Part shown: piece after piece, positions 45,080 to 52,611 of the stretch | Numbering within the stretch: position 1 is the first letter of the stretch | Layout: each line of letters opens with the position of its first letter | Assembly (NCBI GenBank): GCA_944384465.1 | Contig: CALWTK010000001.1 | Span: 1 to 64,000 of the forward strand | Source of the DNA: an uncultured Clostridia bacterium | Lineage (GTDB): Bacteria; Bacillota; Clostridia; Christensenellales; UBA1242 | DNA: 64,000 bases | Reading direction: 5' to 3' | Made by a program: the position numbers and the translations under genes | The notes under the pieces: generated by a model | Told to the model about the DNA's origin: nothing | Database searches by the model: none | The model's input: only the letters and a program-made list of their open reading frames with translations

Positions 45080-45549
45080 TGCTAAAAATTAACCTTATAG
45101 CAATCGGTGACATAAAGGAAAAATACTTAAAAGATGCCATAAATGAATATCTAAAGAGGCTCACTAGATTTGCTGACATGAAGATCATTGAATTGAAAGA
45201 AAACAACCCGAAATCAAATTCTCCTGCCGAGATAAAAGCTGCCCTCAAACAAGACAAAGTAGAAATTGAAAAACATATAAAAGGTTATTCAATATGTTTA
45301 GACATTGAGGGCAAGCTGTTGACGAGCGAAGAGTTTAGTAAAACAATAGAAAAAATTTCAATCACAAACAGCGAAATTTCATTTATAATCGGAGCATCCA
45401 ACGGCTTAGACGAAGAATTGAAATCAAAGTGCAATATGCGTTTATCTTTTTCAAAGATGACATTCCCGCATCAACTTATGCGCGTGATATTTTTAGAACA
45501 ACTATATAGAGCATTCACAATTTCAAACAATATTTCATATCACAAATAG
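45079..45549 (+). CDS. rlmH: 23S rRNA pseudouridine-1915 N3-methyltransferase RlmH
   Basis: A 156-residue SPOUT methyltransferase that modifies helix 69 of 23S rRNA. Motifs: INLIAIGDIKEKYLKDAINE, LDIEGKLLTSEEFSK, SFIIGASNGLD (SAM-binding knot), MTFPHQLMRVIFLEQLYRAF and the invariant C-terminal YHK. ATG 45079 overlaps the previous gene's stop (TAATG) and has GGGGAG upstream, so the longer TTG/ATG-start versions are rejected. Confidence 0.95.
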   Translation: MLKINLIAIGDIKEKYLKDAINEYLKRLTRFADMKIIELKENNPKSNSPAEIKAALKQDKVEIEKHIKGYSICLDIEGKLLTSEEFSKTIEKISITNSEISFIIGASNGLDEELKSKCNMRLSFSKMTFPHQLMRVIFLEQLYRAFTISNNISYHK

Positions 45550-45557
45550 AGGTGAAT

Positions 45558-46556
45558 ATGACTTATCAAGAATTAGTGAGCAAAATTGTCCAACTCCAAG
45601 ACGAAGGGTTGGAACTTTTTAATGCAGGAAAATCGGTGTTGGGGAAAAACATATTGGCGACTCATGTGGGAAGTTATGATGGCACGCAGATTTTAATTCA
45701 AGCAGGCATCCACGCAAGAGAATACATAACCAGTTTATTATTAGTCGAGATGGCTCGGAATCTACATAACAATGATTTAATTCAAGAAGGTGGAATATAT
45801 TTCGTCTTTTTAGCAAATCCTGACGGCGCAGAAATTGTTTTAGACGGGTTAGATTCCATCCCGTGTGAGATCACAAAAAATTATCTCATATCAGCAAACG
45901 GTGGGAGTACAGATTTTTCTCAATATAAAGCGAACGTCAATTTGGTGGACCTGAACACCAATTTTGACGCTGATTGGGGGAATGGTTCACAAAATGTATT
46001 CTGCCCTAGCACAGAAGATTTCGTAGGGTTCTATCCAAATAGCGAGCGCGAAGTACTGTCCTTAATCAATTTCACCTTACAAACTAAACCAAGTCTAACA
46101 ATATCATATCACACAAAAGGAAATGTTATATATTATGGCTTTGAAGGCGAGGGGGATCAAAATATAGCAAGAGATCAATCAATTGGTGAAAGTTTGAGCG
46201 AAATTACAGGTTATCCACTAATTTTCACCGAAAATTCCACAGGTGGCTATAAAGATTGGTGCATAGACTCGCTCAAAATCCCCGCTTATACAATAGAAGT
46301 GGGTGACAATTCTATCCCACATCCGCTGGGTATAGAAACATTGCCCGAAATCTATCAAAGGAACAAAGACGTCCCCATAGTCGCCCTTCAAAAAGCCATT
46401 GAATACGCTCAAGAAATTGACTTTACCACCCCAGATGTGATAAATATTACAAAAGAGGTGAAAAATGCATCCAATGAAAAAGGCTACATCGCTCGCTTAC
46501 AAAGCAGACTCAATTGGCGAAGTGCCCATAGGAGCGGTGATAGTAAAAGAAGATAA
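45558..46556 (+). CDS. M14 family zinc carboxypeptidase
   Basis: A 332-residue cytoplasmic M14 peptidase resembling gamma-D-glutamyl-diaminopimelate carboxypeptidases. Zinc ligands: HAREY (HxxE, ~residue 53) and the later His in TISYHTKGNVIYYGF. NFDADWGNG is the substrate-binding Asn/Arg region and AYTIEVGDN holds the general-base Glu. There is no signal peptide, so recycling of wall peptides inside the cell is a plausible role. The frame runs 92 bases into tadA; the last ~30 residues (Arg/Ser-rich) are encoded inside tadA and are unlike the family. ATG 45558 follows AGAGGTG. Confidence 0.8.
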   Translation: MTYQELVSKIVQLQDEGLELFNAGKSVLGKNILATHVGSYDGTQILIQAGIHAREYITSLLLVEMARNLHNNDLIQEGGIYFVFLANPDGAEIVLDGLDSIPCEITKNYLISANGGSTDFSQYKANVNLVDLNTNFDADWGNGSQNVFCPSTEDFVGFYPNSEREVLSLINFTLQTKPSLTISYHTKGNVIYYGFEGEGDQNIARDQSIGESLSEITGYPLIFTENSTGGYKDWCIDSLKIPAYTIEVGDNSIPHPLGIETLPEIYQRNKDVPIVALQKAIEYAQEIDFTTPDVINITKEVKNASNEKGYIARLQSRLNWRSAHRSGDSKRR

Positions 46557-46914
46557 AATCATATCGACCGGATATAATTCACGCGAAAAGGATCAGATAG
46601 CAACTCACCATGCAGAGATCATCGCGATTGAAAAGGCGTGTAAAAAATTGAAATCATGGAGACTGGACGAATGTGATATTTTTGTCACTTTGGAGCCATG
46701 TCCAATGTGCGCAGGCGCAATTTTGAACGCAAGAATAAAAAATCTATACTATGCTGTCCCAGACGAAAATTATGGCGCGGTCAGCAAATTCAATATGCTA
46801 AACAACAATTTAAATCACACAACAAAATCCTTTCATCTAAAAGATTATGAAGAAGAAAACAAAAATTTAATTCAAAATTTCTTTAAAACAAAGAGAAAAT
46901 CAAGTAAAAAATGA
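46465..46914 (+). CDS. tadA: tRNA adenosine(34) deaminase TadA
   Basis: A 149-residue zinc deaminase converting A34 to inosine in tRNA-Arg(ACG). EVPIGAVIV, THHAEIIAIEKACKKL (HAE), and TLEPCPMCAGAILNARI (PCxxC) are all present with KSWRL between them. AGAGGTG lies before the ATG. The start overlaps the 3' end of the M14 peptidase gene by 92 bases in another frame. Confidence 0.95.
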   Translation: MHPMKKATSLAYKADSIGEVPIGAVIVKEDKIISTGYNSREKDQIATHHAEIIAIEKACKKLKSWRLDECDIFVTLEPCPMCAGAILNARIKNLYYAVPDENYGAVSKFNMLNNNLNHTTKSFHLKDYEEENKNLIQNFFKTKRKSSKK

Positions 46915-46936
46915 TTATTTATAAAATTTTTTATAA

Positions 46937-46964
46937 AAATAAAGACGAATTATCGTCTTTATTT
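46937..46964. terminator. Bidirectional terminator between tadA and HU
   Basis: Perfect 12-bp stem AAATAAAGACGA/TCGTCTTTATTT with loop ATTA and A/T flanks. The HU stop codon (46961-46959) is inside the stem. Confidence 0.85.
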
Positions 46965-47231
46965 TACACTTCTTTTTAAATTGTCGCTCGCTTTGAACGA
47001 AGGGGCACGCCTTGCTTCCATCATGTGCGTTTTGCCTGTTTTGAAACTGTACATAGGTTTTGATTTGATCTCGTTGACCTTAAACTTACCAAAATTAGAT
47101 AGCGTCACACTTTCCCCTTGCTTCAATGCGTCTTTGATCACTTCAATGATTGTATCAAGACATAATTTGCAGTCTTTTTTGGTAAGTCCAGTCTTTGAAT
47201 ATACTGCATTTACAAATTCATTTTTATTCAT
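46959..47231 (-). CDS. hup: HU family DNA-binding protein
   Basis: A 90-residue HU/IHF-type nucleoid protein: MNKNEFVNAVYSKTGLTKKD, then TLSNFGKFKVNEIKSKPMYS and the C-terminal APSFKASDNLKRSVK. The DNA-binding arm region is atypical (MYSFKTGKTHMMEARRAP rather than RNPQTGEEIEIPA-type), although the length is normal. CGGAGG fixes the ATG at 47231. It follows the flippase gene on the same strand after a 42-base gap. Confidence 0.9.
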   Translation of the reverse strand: MNKNEFVNAVYSKTGLTKKDCKLCLDTIIEVIKDALKQGESVTLSNFGKFKVNEIKSKPMYSFKTGKTHMMEARRAPSFKASDNLKRSVK

Positions 47232-47273
47232 AATATCCTCCGAAATGATGATATCCAACTATAAAAATTTTAA

Positions 47274-48782
47274 TCATCTAATCTTGTATTTCATCATGGC
47301 AGAGTCTTTTTTGTTGAAAATCTTTAATAAATATAGACTTCCTAAATATACTATAGCCGCCACCACTATGCCTAGCAAAGTGTTGCTCCAACTAGTAGAC
47401 ACACTCAATATCCCTACCAAAGCTAGAAGCATCAGCGAATTTGCCACAATCAACTTCCCTGTGAAAATATAGTTTATGCGTAAATTGAAGTGCTCTTTTA
47501 TCTCAAAATGATTTAGCACCATTACCGTCACATAACATACTGTATTTGCTATTGAAAGTGAATATATATTTAGATATAGACTAGGCATGAACAGCAATTC
47601 AATGACGAATTTTAAAATAACGGCAATAATCAAATTCCTAATAGTTACATATCTTTCATCTATCGCCTGAAGACTGCTAGAATACACCTGGTTGACTGCC
47701 AAAAATATTATGCCTATCCCAGAGATACTCAACAACCTATATGCAATATTTAACCCTTGCACACCCATACCATTCAATCTGTTCGCATAAAGTAGATCGA
47801 TCAATCTATCTGGTATGAACAAAAAGCACAGTACACACGGCACACTGATTATCAGCACAATTTTTATAGCCAAAGATAATTTGTGATTTTTATTAAATTC
47901 ACTCGTCCTCAAAGCAATATTTGGCAGTATCACACTCGCTATCGCAAACGAGAAAATGGTGGGCAAACTCACCAGGCTGGACACCGCCCCGCTTTCTAAC
48001 CCATACAAAAATATGGACATAGATGATGTGAAATTCACGCTCAATAGATTGACGACTAAAACACTATCTATAAAAGTGGCAATCGGCATGATTATATTAG
48101 TTAGAGTAATAGGAAGGATATCTTTCGTGATTTCTTTTATACTTATATCTATCTGCTCTTCCTTCTTGCCTCGCTCACGCCTGTAATAGAATATTAAAAT
48201 TATGATTGACACGACTTCGCTCACTACGATACTTATCATCGCGCCAATTATGGACGCAATCAAACTCACATTCAGCAACGCCAAACTCAGCACCAACCCC
48301 ACGCATAATTTGACAAATTGTTCCATTATGTTTGACACCGCGCTAGGGATGAAATTTTCTTGCCCCTGAAAATACCCCCTAAGCACACTAGCGCCACTGA
48401 CCAAAATGATCGTAGGCGCCAAAATGATATAGCAAATACTGATACTTTCTTCACCTTGCAAGGAGGCCAACCCCTTGCTTCCTAGCAACAAAATCAAAGT
48501 GAGCACCAATGAAATGACAGCTGTAAACATCATGCATTTTTTGACCACTGACTTTCCGTTATTCTTGTGTTTAGCTATAATTTTTGATATGGCCATAGGT
48601 AGGCCCGCAGTCGCCAAAACCACACATAGAGAATAAAGCGGGAACACCAACTGATAGATCCCAATTCCTTCCCCTCCCAATATGCGAGTGAGTCCAATTC
48701 TGTAGATAGCACTAAAGACCTTTGCCAAAACGCCACCAATTGACAATATCAAAGCTCCAGTCATAATATTATTTCGTTTCAT
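47274..48782 (-). CDS. SpoVB/MurJ-type MOP-superfamily lipid-linked oligosaccharide flippase
   Basis: A 502-residue protein with ~14 membrane segments of the polysaccharide-transport MOP family. The N-terminus TGALILSIGGVLAKVFSAIY RIG, then RILGGEGIGIYQLVFPLYSL and SGASVLRGYFQGQENFIPSA, matches SpoVB/YtgP-like proteins thought to flip lipid II or glycan precursors. It may supply the Wzx-like step missing from the glycan cluster, but that is inference. Divergent from the dus gene. Confidence 0.85.
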   Translation of the reverse strand: MKRNNIMTGALILSIGGVLAKVFSAIYRIGLTRILGGEGIGIYQLVFPLYSLCVVLATAGLPMAISKIIAKHKNNGKSVVKKCMMFTAVISLVLTLILLLGSKGLASLQGEESISICYIILAPTIILVSGASVLRGYFQGQENFIPSAVSNIMEQFVKLCVGLVLSLALLNVSLIASIIGAMISIVVSEVVSIIILIFYYRRERGKKEEQIDISIKEITKDILPITLTNIIMPIATFIDSVLVVNLLSVNFTSSMSIFLYGLESGAVSSLVSLPTIFSFAIASVILPNIALRTSEFNKNHKLSLAIKIVLIISVPCVLCFLFIPDRLIDLLYANRLNGMGVQGLNIAYRLLSISGIGIIFLAVNQVYSSSLQAIDERYVTIRNLIIAVILKFVIELLFMPSLYLNIYSLSIANTVCYVTVMVLNHFEIKEHFNLRINYIFTGKLIVANSLMLLALVGILSVSTSWSNTLLGIVVAAIVYLGSLYLLKIFNKKDSAMMKYKIR

Positions 48783-48815
48783 ACCTGTATTTTTTGTAAA
48801 AATAAAAAAAATATT

Positions 48816-48843
48816 TTGAAAATTAGATAAAATTAATTATAAT
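48816..48843 (+). promoter_or_regulatory. Promoter giving a leaderless dus mRNA
   Basis: TTGAAA (48816-48821), 16-base spacer, TATAAT (48838-48843), six bases, ATG at 48850. No SD. Confidence 0.75.
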
Positions 48844-48849
48844 TTTATT

Positions 48850-49761
48850 ATGAAAAAAATATTCGATAAATTTATCATTGCCCTAGCACCCATGGCAGGA
48901 GTGACTGATTTTGCCTTTAGGAAAATATGTGCGGATTTTGGTGCAGATATGGTCGTCACTGAAATGATCAGTCTAAAAGCAATCGAAAACAGAAATTTCA
49001 AGACAGAAAAGATGCTTCGTGAAGAGGCAAACGCCATCCGCTGTTGCCAGTTGTTTGGACACGATATTAAAAGTATAAAAAAAGCTTTTGAAACAAAACT
49101 TTTTGATCAGTTTGATATGATAGATTTTAATTGCGGCTGTCCCGCTCCTAAAATTGTGAAGAATGGAGACGGCAGTGCTATGATGCGTAATATAGAAAAA
49201 ACAAGAGAGATCATATCCGCCCTAGTCAAATACAGTAAAAAACCTGTTTCCGTAAAATTTAGATTAGGTATAGACGGCGTAAATAATTATATAGAATTCG
49301 CCAAAATGTGTGAAGAATGCGGGGTGAAATTCCTGACCCTGCACGCACGCACAAGAGAACAAGGCTATACAGGCGAAGTCGACAAAAACGCGTATCTAGA
49401 ATTAATAAAAAATGTCAAAATCCCTGTCTTTTGGAGTGGAGACATCAAAACAAAAGATGATGTGGAATATGCAAAAGCTATTGGCTGTTGTGGCGTGATG
49501 ATTGGAAGGGCGGCTATGGGAAATCCTGAGATATTTTCTTATCTAAAGGATGAAAATCCGCCATACGATAAAAAACATGCCATAATGACGCACTTTGAAC
49601 TATTGAAGACTTATTTTCATACTGAAAAAACTTTGGTAGCATATTTTAAAAAGCACCTGCTTTGGTATGTCAAAGCTATAAAAAATGCGACCGAAACAAA
49701 GGTAAAAATATTAGAATTCACTACATTGAAACAGTTAGAAACATTTATTGATACGATATAG
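48850..49761 (+). CDS. tRNA-dihydrouridine synthase
   Basis: A 303-residue FMN enzyme reducing uridine in the tRNA D-loop. ALAPMAGVTDFAFRKICADF, MIDFNCGCPAPKIVKNGDGS with the catalytic Cys, VKFRLGID, LHARTREQGYTGEVD, and GVMIGRAAMGNPEIF are the family signatures (DusB-like). It has its own leaderless-type promoter and is followed closely by the promoter of the next gene. Confidence 0.9.
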   Translation: MKKIFDKFIIALAPMAGVTDFAFRKICADFGADMVVTEMISLKAIENRNFKTEKMLREEANAIRCCQLFGHDIKSIKKAFETKLFDQFDMIDFNCGCPAPKIVKNGDGSAMMRNIEKTREIISALVKYSKKPVSVKFRLGIDGVNNYIEFAKMCEECGVKFLTLHARTREQGYTGEVDKNAYLELIKNVKIPVFWSGDIKTKDDVEYAKAIGCCGVMIGRAAMGNPEIFSYLKDENPPYDKKHAIMTHFELLKTYFHTEKTLVAYFKKHLLWYVKAIKNATETKVKILEFTTLKQLETFIDTI

Positions 49762-49773
49762 CATTTTAAAATG

Positions 49774-49802
49774 TTTCTTTATTTTAATAAATAATGTATA
49801 AT
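49774..49802 (+). promoter_or_regulatory. Promoter giving a leaderless mRNA for the UDG gene
   Basis: Weak TTTCTT (49774-49779), 17-base spacer, TGTATAAT-type extended -10 (hexamer 49797-49802), six bases, ATG at 49809. An upstream in-frame ATG at 49794 overlaps the -10 and is rejected. Confidence 0.6.
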
Positions 49803-49808
49803 ATCTAT

Positions 49809-50375
49809 ATGAAAAGTATAGATAAAGAAATTTTATTGTGCAACAAATGTGGAAAGCTGAAAAAATTATCCTGCCCTACCGTGCAGATCGGCAACTCAAA
49901 TATTTTAGTCATAGGAGAATCTCCAGCAAAAAATGGTTGGATAGTATCAAATCGAGCTTTCTACGACACCAATGAAAAACTTCAATCTACTGGCAAAGTC
50001 TTGTCTAAACTTTTGGCTTTATGCTCACTTAACTTGGATGACATATACTTCACTGAATGTTGCAAATGTCTGCTACCCGACAGAAAAGATTTAAGAACTT
50101 GCACCACGAATTGCAAAGAGTTTTTATTTCGCCAAATTGAAAAACTAGATATAGACATCATTCTACCTATGGGGCAGTTCCCAACTGAAACAATTTTAAA
50201 TCAAAAAATCAACAAATTAAGTGATTATGTCGGCAAGCAGTTTGAAGTCTGTATCAATAATAAAAAATATACAGTCATTCCAATCTACCACACGTCTCCC
50301 ATCAACCCTTTGAGCTATAAAGGAAATGAAGAGATATTTAAAAATTTATCTAAATTGATAAAATCTAATAAATAA
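49809..50375 (+). CDS. Uracil-DNA glycosylase family protein (Fe-S type)
   Basis: A 188-residue protein of the family 4/5 uracil-DNA glycosylase superfamily, which removes uracil from DNA. It has the 4Fe-4S cysteines (LLCNKCGKLKKLSC at the N-terminus, CCKCLLP and CTTNC mid-protein), motif 1 VIGESPAKNGW (GExPG-like) and motif 3 IPIYHTSPINP in place of the usual HPS. The motif deviations mean activity should be tested rather than assumed. Leaderless-type start. Confidence 0.75.
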   Translation: MKSIDKEILLCNKCGKLKKLSCPTVQIGNSNILVIGESPAKNGWIVSNRAFYDTNEKLQSTGKVLSKLLALCSLNLDDIYFTECCKCLLPDRKDLRTCTTNCKEFLFRQIEKLDIDIILPMGQFPTETILNQKINKLSDYVGKQFEVCINNKKYTVIPIYHTSPINPLSYKGNEEIFKNLSKLIKSNK

Positions 50376-50423
50376 CTATAGAATAATATTTTTCTAATTT
50401 CTCATACTAACATAGAGGTTATT

Positions 50424-50960
50424 ATGGAAAGTAAAGGAATTGTAAGAAGAGTTGATGAATTGGGGCGAATCGTGCTCCCTAGAGAGATGAGAAAAATGCT
50501 GAATGTACGTGAAGGTAGCAAGTTAGAAATTGGCATAGTTGATGGTAACAAATTTTTGCTCACAAAATATAGTGACATGGTGTCGCTAAAAGAATATAGC
50601 GACGCTGTCGCCAGCGCTATTTCTGTCAGTATAGAACACGATGTATTGATTTCGGACATGGAAAAAATCCTTTCTTCTAACAAGAAAAAATATTTAGGAA
50701 AAGAATTATCTGAAGAAGTTCAAGAACTTATCTACAAAAAAGAAATTGTGATCAAGAAAAAAGATGACGGAAGCGAAATGCTCAATTTCTTTGTAAACAC
50801 TGCTAACGAATTTACCTGTCAACTGATTGTCCCTATTGTAAAAGATGGCGATGCCATTGGATCAATAATCATATTGGCTGTAGAAAATAAGTGCTTTGAC
50901 GACAGCAGCGTGAAAATTTGTAAGGCATTTAGCAAATATTTGAGCGATCAAATTTCATAA
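50424..50960 (+). CDS. spoVT: SpoVT-like AbrB-family transcription regulator
   Basis: A 178-residue regulator. Residues 1-50 are an AbrB swapped-hairpin DNA-binding domain: GIVRRVDELGRIVLPREMRK, nearly identical in SpoVT proteins. Residues 55-178 form the GAF-like domain typical of SpoVT (VPIVKDGDAIGSIIILA). In Bacillus it modulates sigma-G genes; in non-sporulating relatives it persists as a general regulator. GAGG precedes the ATG. Confidence 0.9.
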   Translation: MESKGIVRRVDELGRIVLPREMRKMLNVREGSKLEIGIVDGNKFLLTKYSDMVSLKEYSDAVASAISVSIEHDVLISDMEKILSSNKKKYLGKELSEEVQELIYKKEIVIKKKDDGSEMLNFFVNTANEFTCQLIVPIVKDGDAIGSIIILAVENKCFDDSSVKICKAFSKYLSDQIS

Positions 50961-51052
50961 ATTTACAAAAATTGTAATAAAAATTATTTTATATTTAAAT
51001 TTAATTTTGCAATACTCCTCTCACATGCTATAATCATCTTAAGGTGGTATGT

Positions 51053-51469
51053 ATGAAAAAATTTAATCTCGTTAGTCTACTCCTTGGAATAATCTCTGGA
51101 ATAATTGTGATATGTTTGGGCTGGGCATTGCTTGTCCTTGTAACAGTTATAACTGGGCTTACAAGGGGCGAAGCTTTGGCAAACTTATATATGTTATTTT
51201 GTTTAATTTTTATGCTGGGCGGACTTCTCTCAATTATCGCGGGTGTATTGTGCTTCAAATTTCCATTTTTAGCAAGGATATTGTTGCTTGTCTCTTGCCT
51301 TCTGACTCTAATATTGCCAATCAGCATCATATGTTTAAATAAAAGTTTCAACGCATCTAATTTACTCATTTTTACACCTAGCGTTTTAACATTAATCGCT
51401 GGGCTATTGGGACTAAAAAAATCAAAATCAGACAATAATAAAATCGGAGATAAAGTTAACCATGAATAA
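51053..51469 (+). CDS. Small four-segment membrane protein
   Basis: A 138-residue protein with four membrane helices (LVSLLLGIISGIIVICLGWA; LIFMLGGLLSIIAGVL; LLLVSCLLTLILPISIICL; FTPSVLTLIAGLLGL) and a short charged tail. The Gly-rich pattern resembles DUF4064-like proteins, but the match is weak. AAGGTGG precedes ATG 51053; an in-frame GTG at 51044 lies inside the SD and is rejected. The 3' end overlaps ldh by eight bases. Confidence 0.7.
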   Translation: MKKFNLVSLLLGIISGIIVICLGWALLVLVTVITGLTRGEALANLYMLFCLIFMLGGLLSIIAGVLCFKFPFLARILLLVSCLLTLILPISIICLNKSFNASNLLIFTPSVLTLIAGLLGLKKSKSDNNKIGDKVNHE

Positions 51470-52370
51470 AGTAGTACTTATCGGCTGTGGTAATGTCGGT
51501 ATGAGTTATGCCTATTGCTTAATTAATGGCGAAAGCAAAGTGGATGAACTTGTACTGATTGATGTAAATAAAGACAAAGCAGAAGGTGAAGCTTTGGATC
51601 TTTTGCATGCATCCTCATGCTCAAAAAGAAAGATCAAGATAAAAGCTGGTAATTATACGGACTGCGATGACGCGGATATAATCTGCATTTCCGCAGGAAG
51701 AAATCAAGAAGTTGGGGAGACTAGATTAGACTTAATAGAAAAAAATCTAGCAGTATTCAAATCGATAATCTCCGAAATCAACCAAACAAATTTCAGCGGT
51801 ATTTATCTGATCGCCACAAATCCGTTAGACATAATGACTTATGTAACTTTGAGATTGTCAAACGCACCGGAAAATAAGGTTATAGGAAGTGGCACCACTC
51901 TTGATACTGCTAGGTTACGCTATATGTTGAGCGAACAATTGGGTATCAATCCAAAGAATATACACGCATACGTCATAGGCGAACACGGAGACAGTGAAAT
52001 CATCCCATGGAGCAACGCCATAATCGGACTCAATCCAATAGATAATTATATAAATAAATCTACAAAAAATAAAATCTTGAAAGATGTTAGGAATAGTGCC
52101 TACGAGATAATCAAGAAAAAAGGTAACACTGCATACGGCATTGGAATGTGCCTAAAAAACATCACTGACGCTATTTTCGATGACTCAAATTTGATTTTCA
52201 CCATAGCATCATATATAAATAAATATAAATGTTGTATAGGCTATCCTTGTGTGATCAATAGAACTGGCATCAAGACTGCCATTGACCTATCTCTGACTGA
52301 TAGCGAAAAAGAGGATTTCAGCAATTCAGTAAAAACTATAAAAGAAATTTTGAACAAAATTAAAATTTAA
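51462..52370 (+). CDS. ldh: L-lactate dehydrogenase
   Basis: A 302-residue NAD-dependent dehydrogenase that reduces pyruvate to L-lactate. VVLIGCGNVGMSYAYCL is the Rossmann loop. ISAGRNQEVGETRLDLIEKN has Gln at the specificity position (Arg would mean malate dehydrogenase) and the conserved Arg. GSGTTLDTARLRYML and AYVIGEHGDSE hold the catalytic Asp-side region and His. It suggests fermentative metabolism. The start lies inside the previous gene's last codons, GGAG lies 11 bases upstream. Confidence 0.9.
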   Translation: MNKVVLIGCGNVGMSYAYCLINGESKVDELVLIDVNKDKAEGEALDLLHASSCSKRKIKIKAGNYTDCDDADIICISAGRNQEVGETRLDLIEKNLAVFKSIISEINQTNFSGIYLIATNPLDIMTYVTLRLSNAPENKVIGSGTTLDTARLRYMLSEQLGINPKNIHAYVIGEHGDSEIIPWSNAIIGLNPIDNYINKSTKNKILKDVRNSAYEIIKKKGNTAYGIGMCLKNITDAIFDDSNLIFTIASYINKYKCCIGYPCVINRTGIKTAIDLSLTDSEKEDFSNSVKTIKEILNKIKI

Positions 52371-52555
52371 TTATCAAATACCGATCAATATCATTAGTAC
52401 TTAAAAATTAATTATGAAATTACATCAAATTATATTTATATATTAATATTTACACATAAAATTTAAATCATTTATAATAAAAAACAACAAATTAAATTTT
52501 TCACATTCTATTTTTAGCCATATACCTATTATTTTTTTATATTTTTATTATTTAT
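52371..52555. other. AT-rich intergenic stretch before the flavoenzyme gene
   Basis: Almost pure A/T. No gene, stable hairpin or riboswitch is recognisable upstream of the promoter at 52556. Confidence 0.4.
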
Positions 52556-52584
52556 TTGACATTTTTTTCAATAAATATTAATCT
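52556..52584 (+). promoter_or_regulatory. Promoter of the enoate-reductase-type gene
   Basis: TTGACA (52556-52561), 17-base spacer, TAATCT (52579-52584), then AAGGAG and the ATG at 52612. Confidence 0.7.
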
Positions 52585-52611
52585 ATTTTTAATTAAAAAG
52601 GAGATTTTTGT

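Noticed and set aside
49794..49808. Upstream ATG of the uracil-DNA glycosylase gene
   Set aside because: It lies within the extended -10 element, so it would not be on the mRNA.
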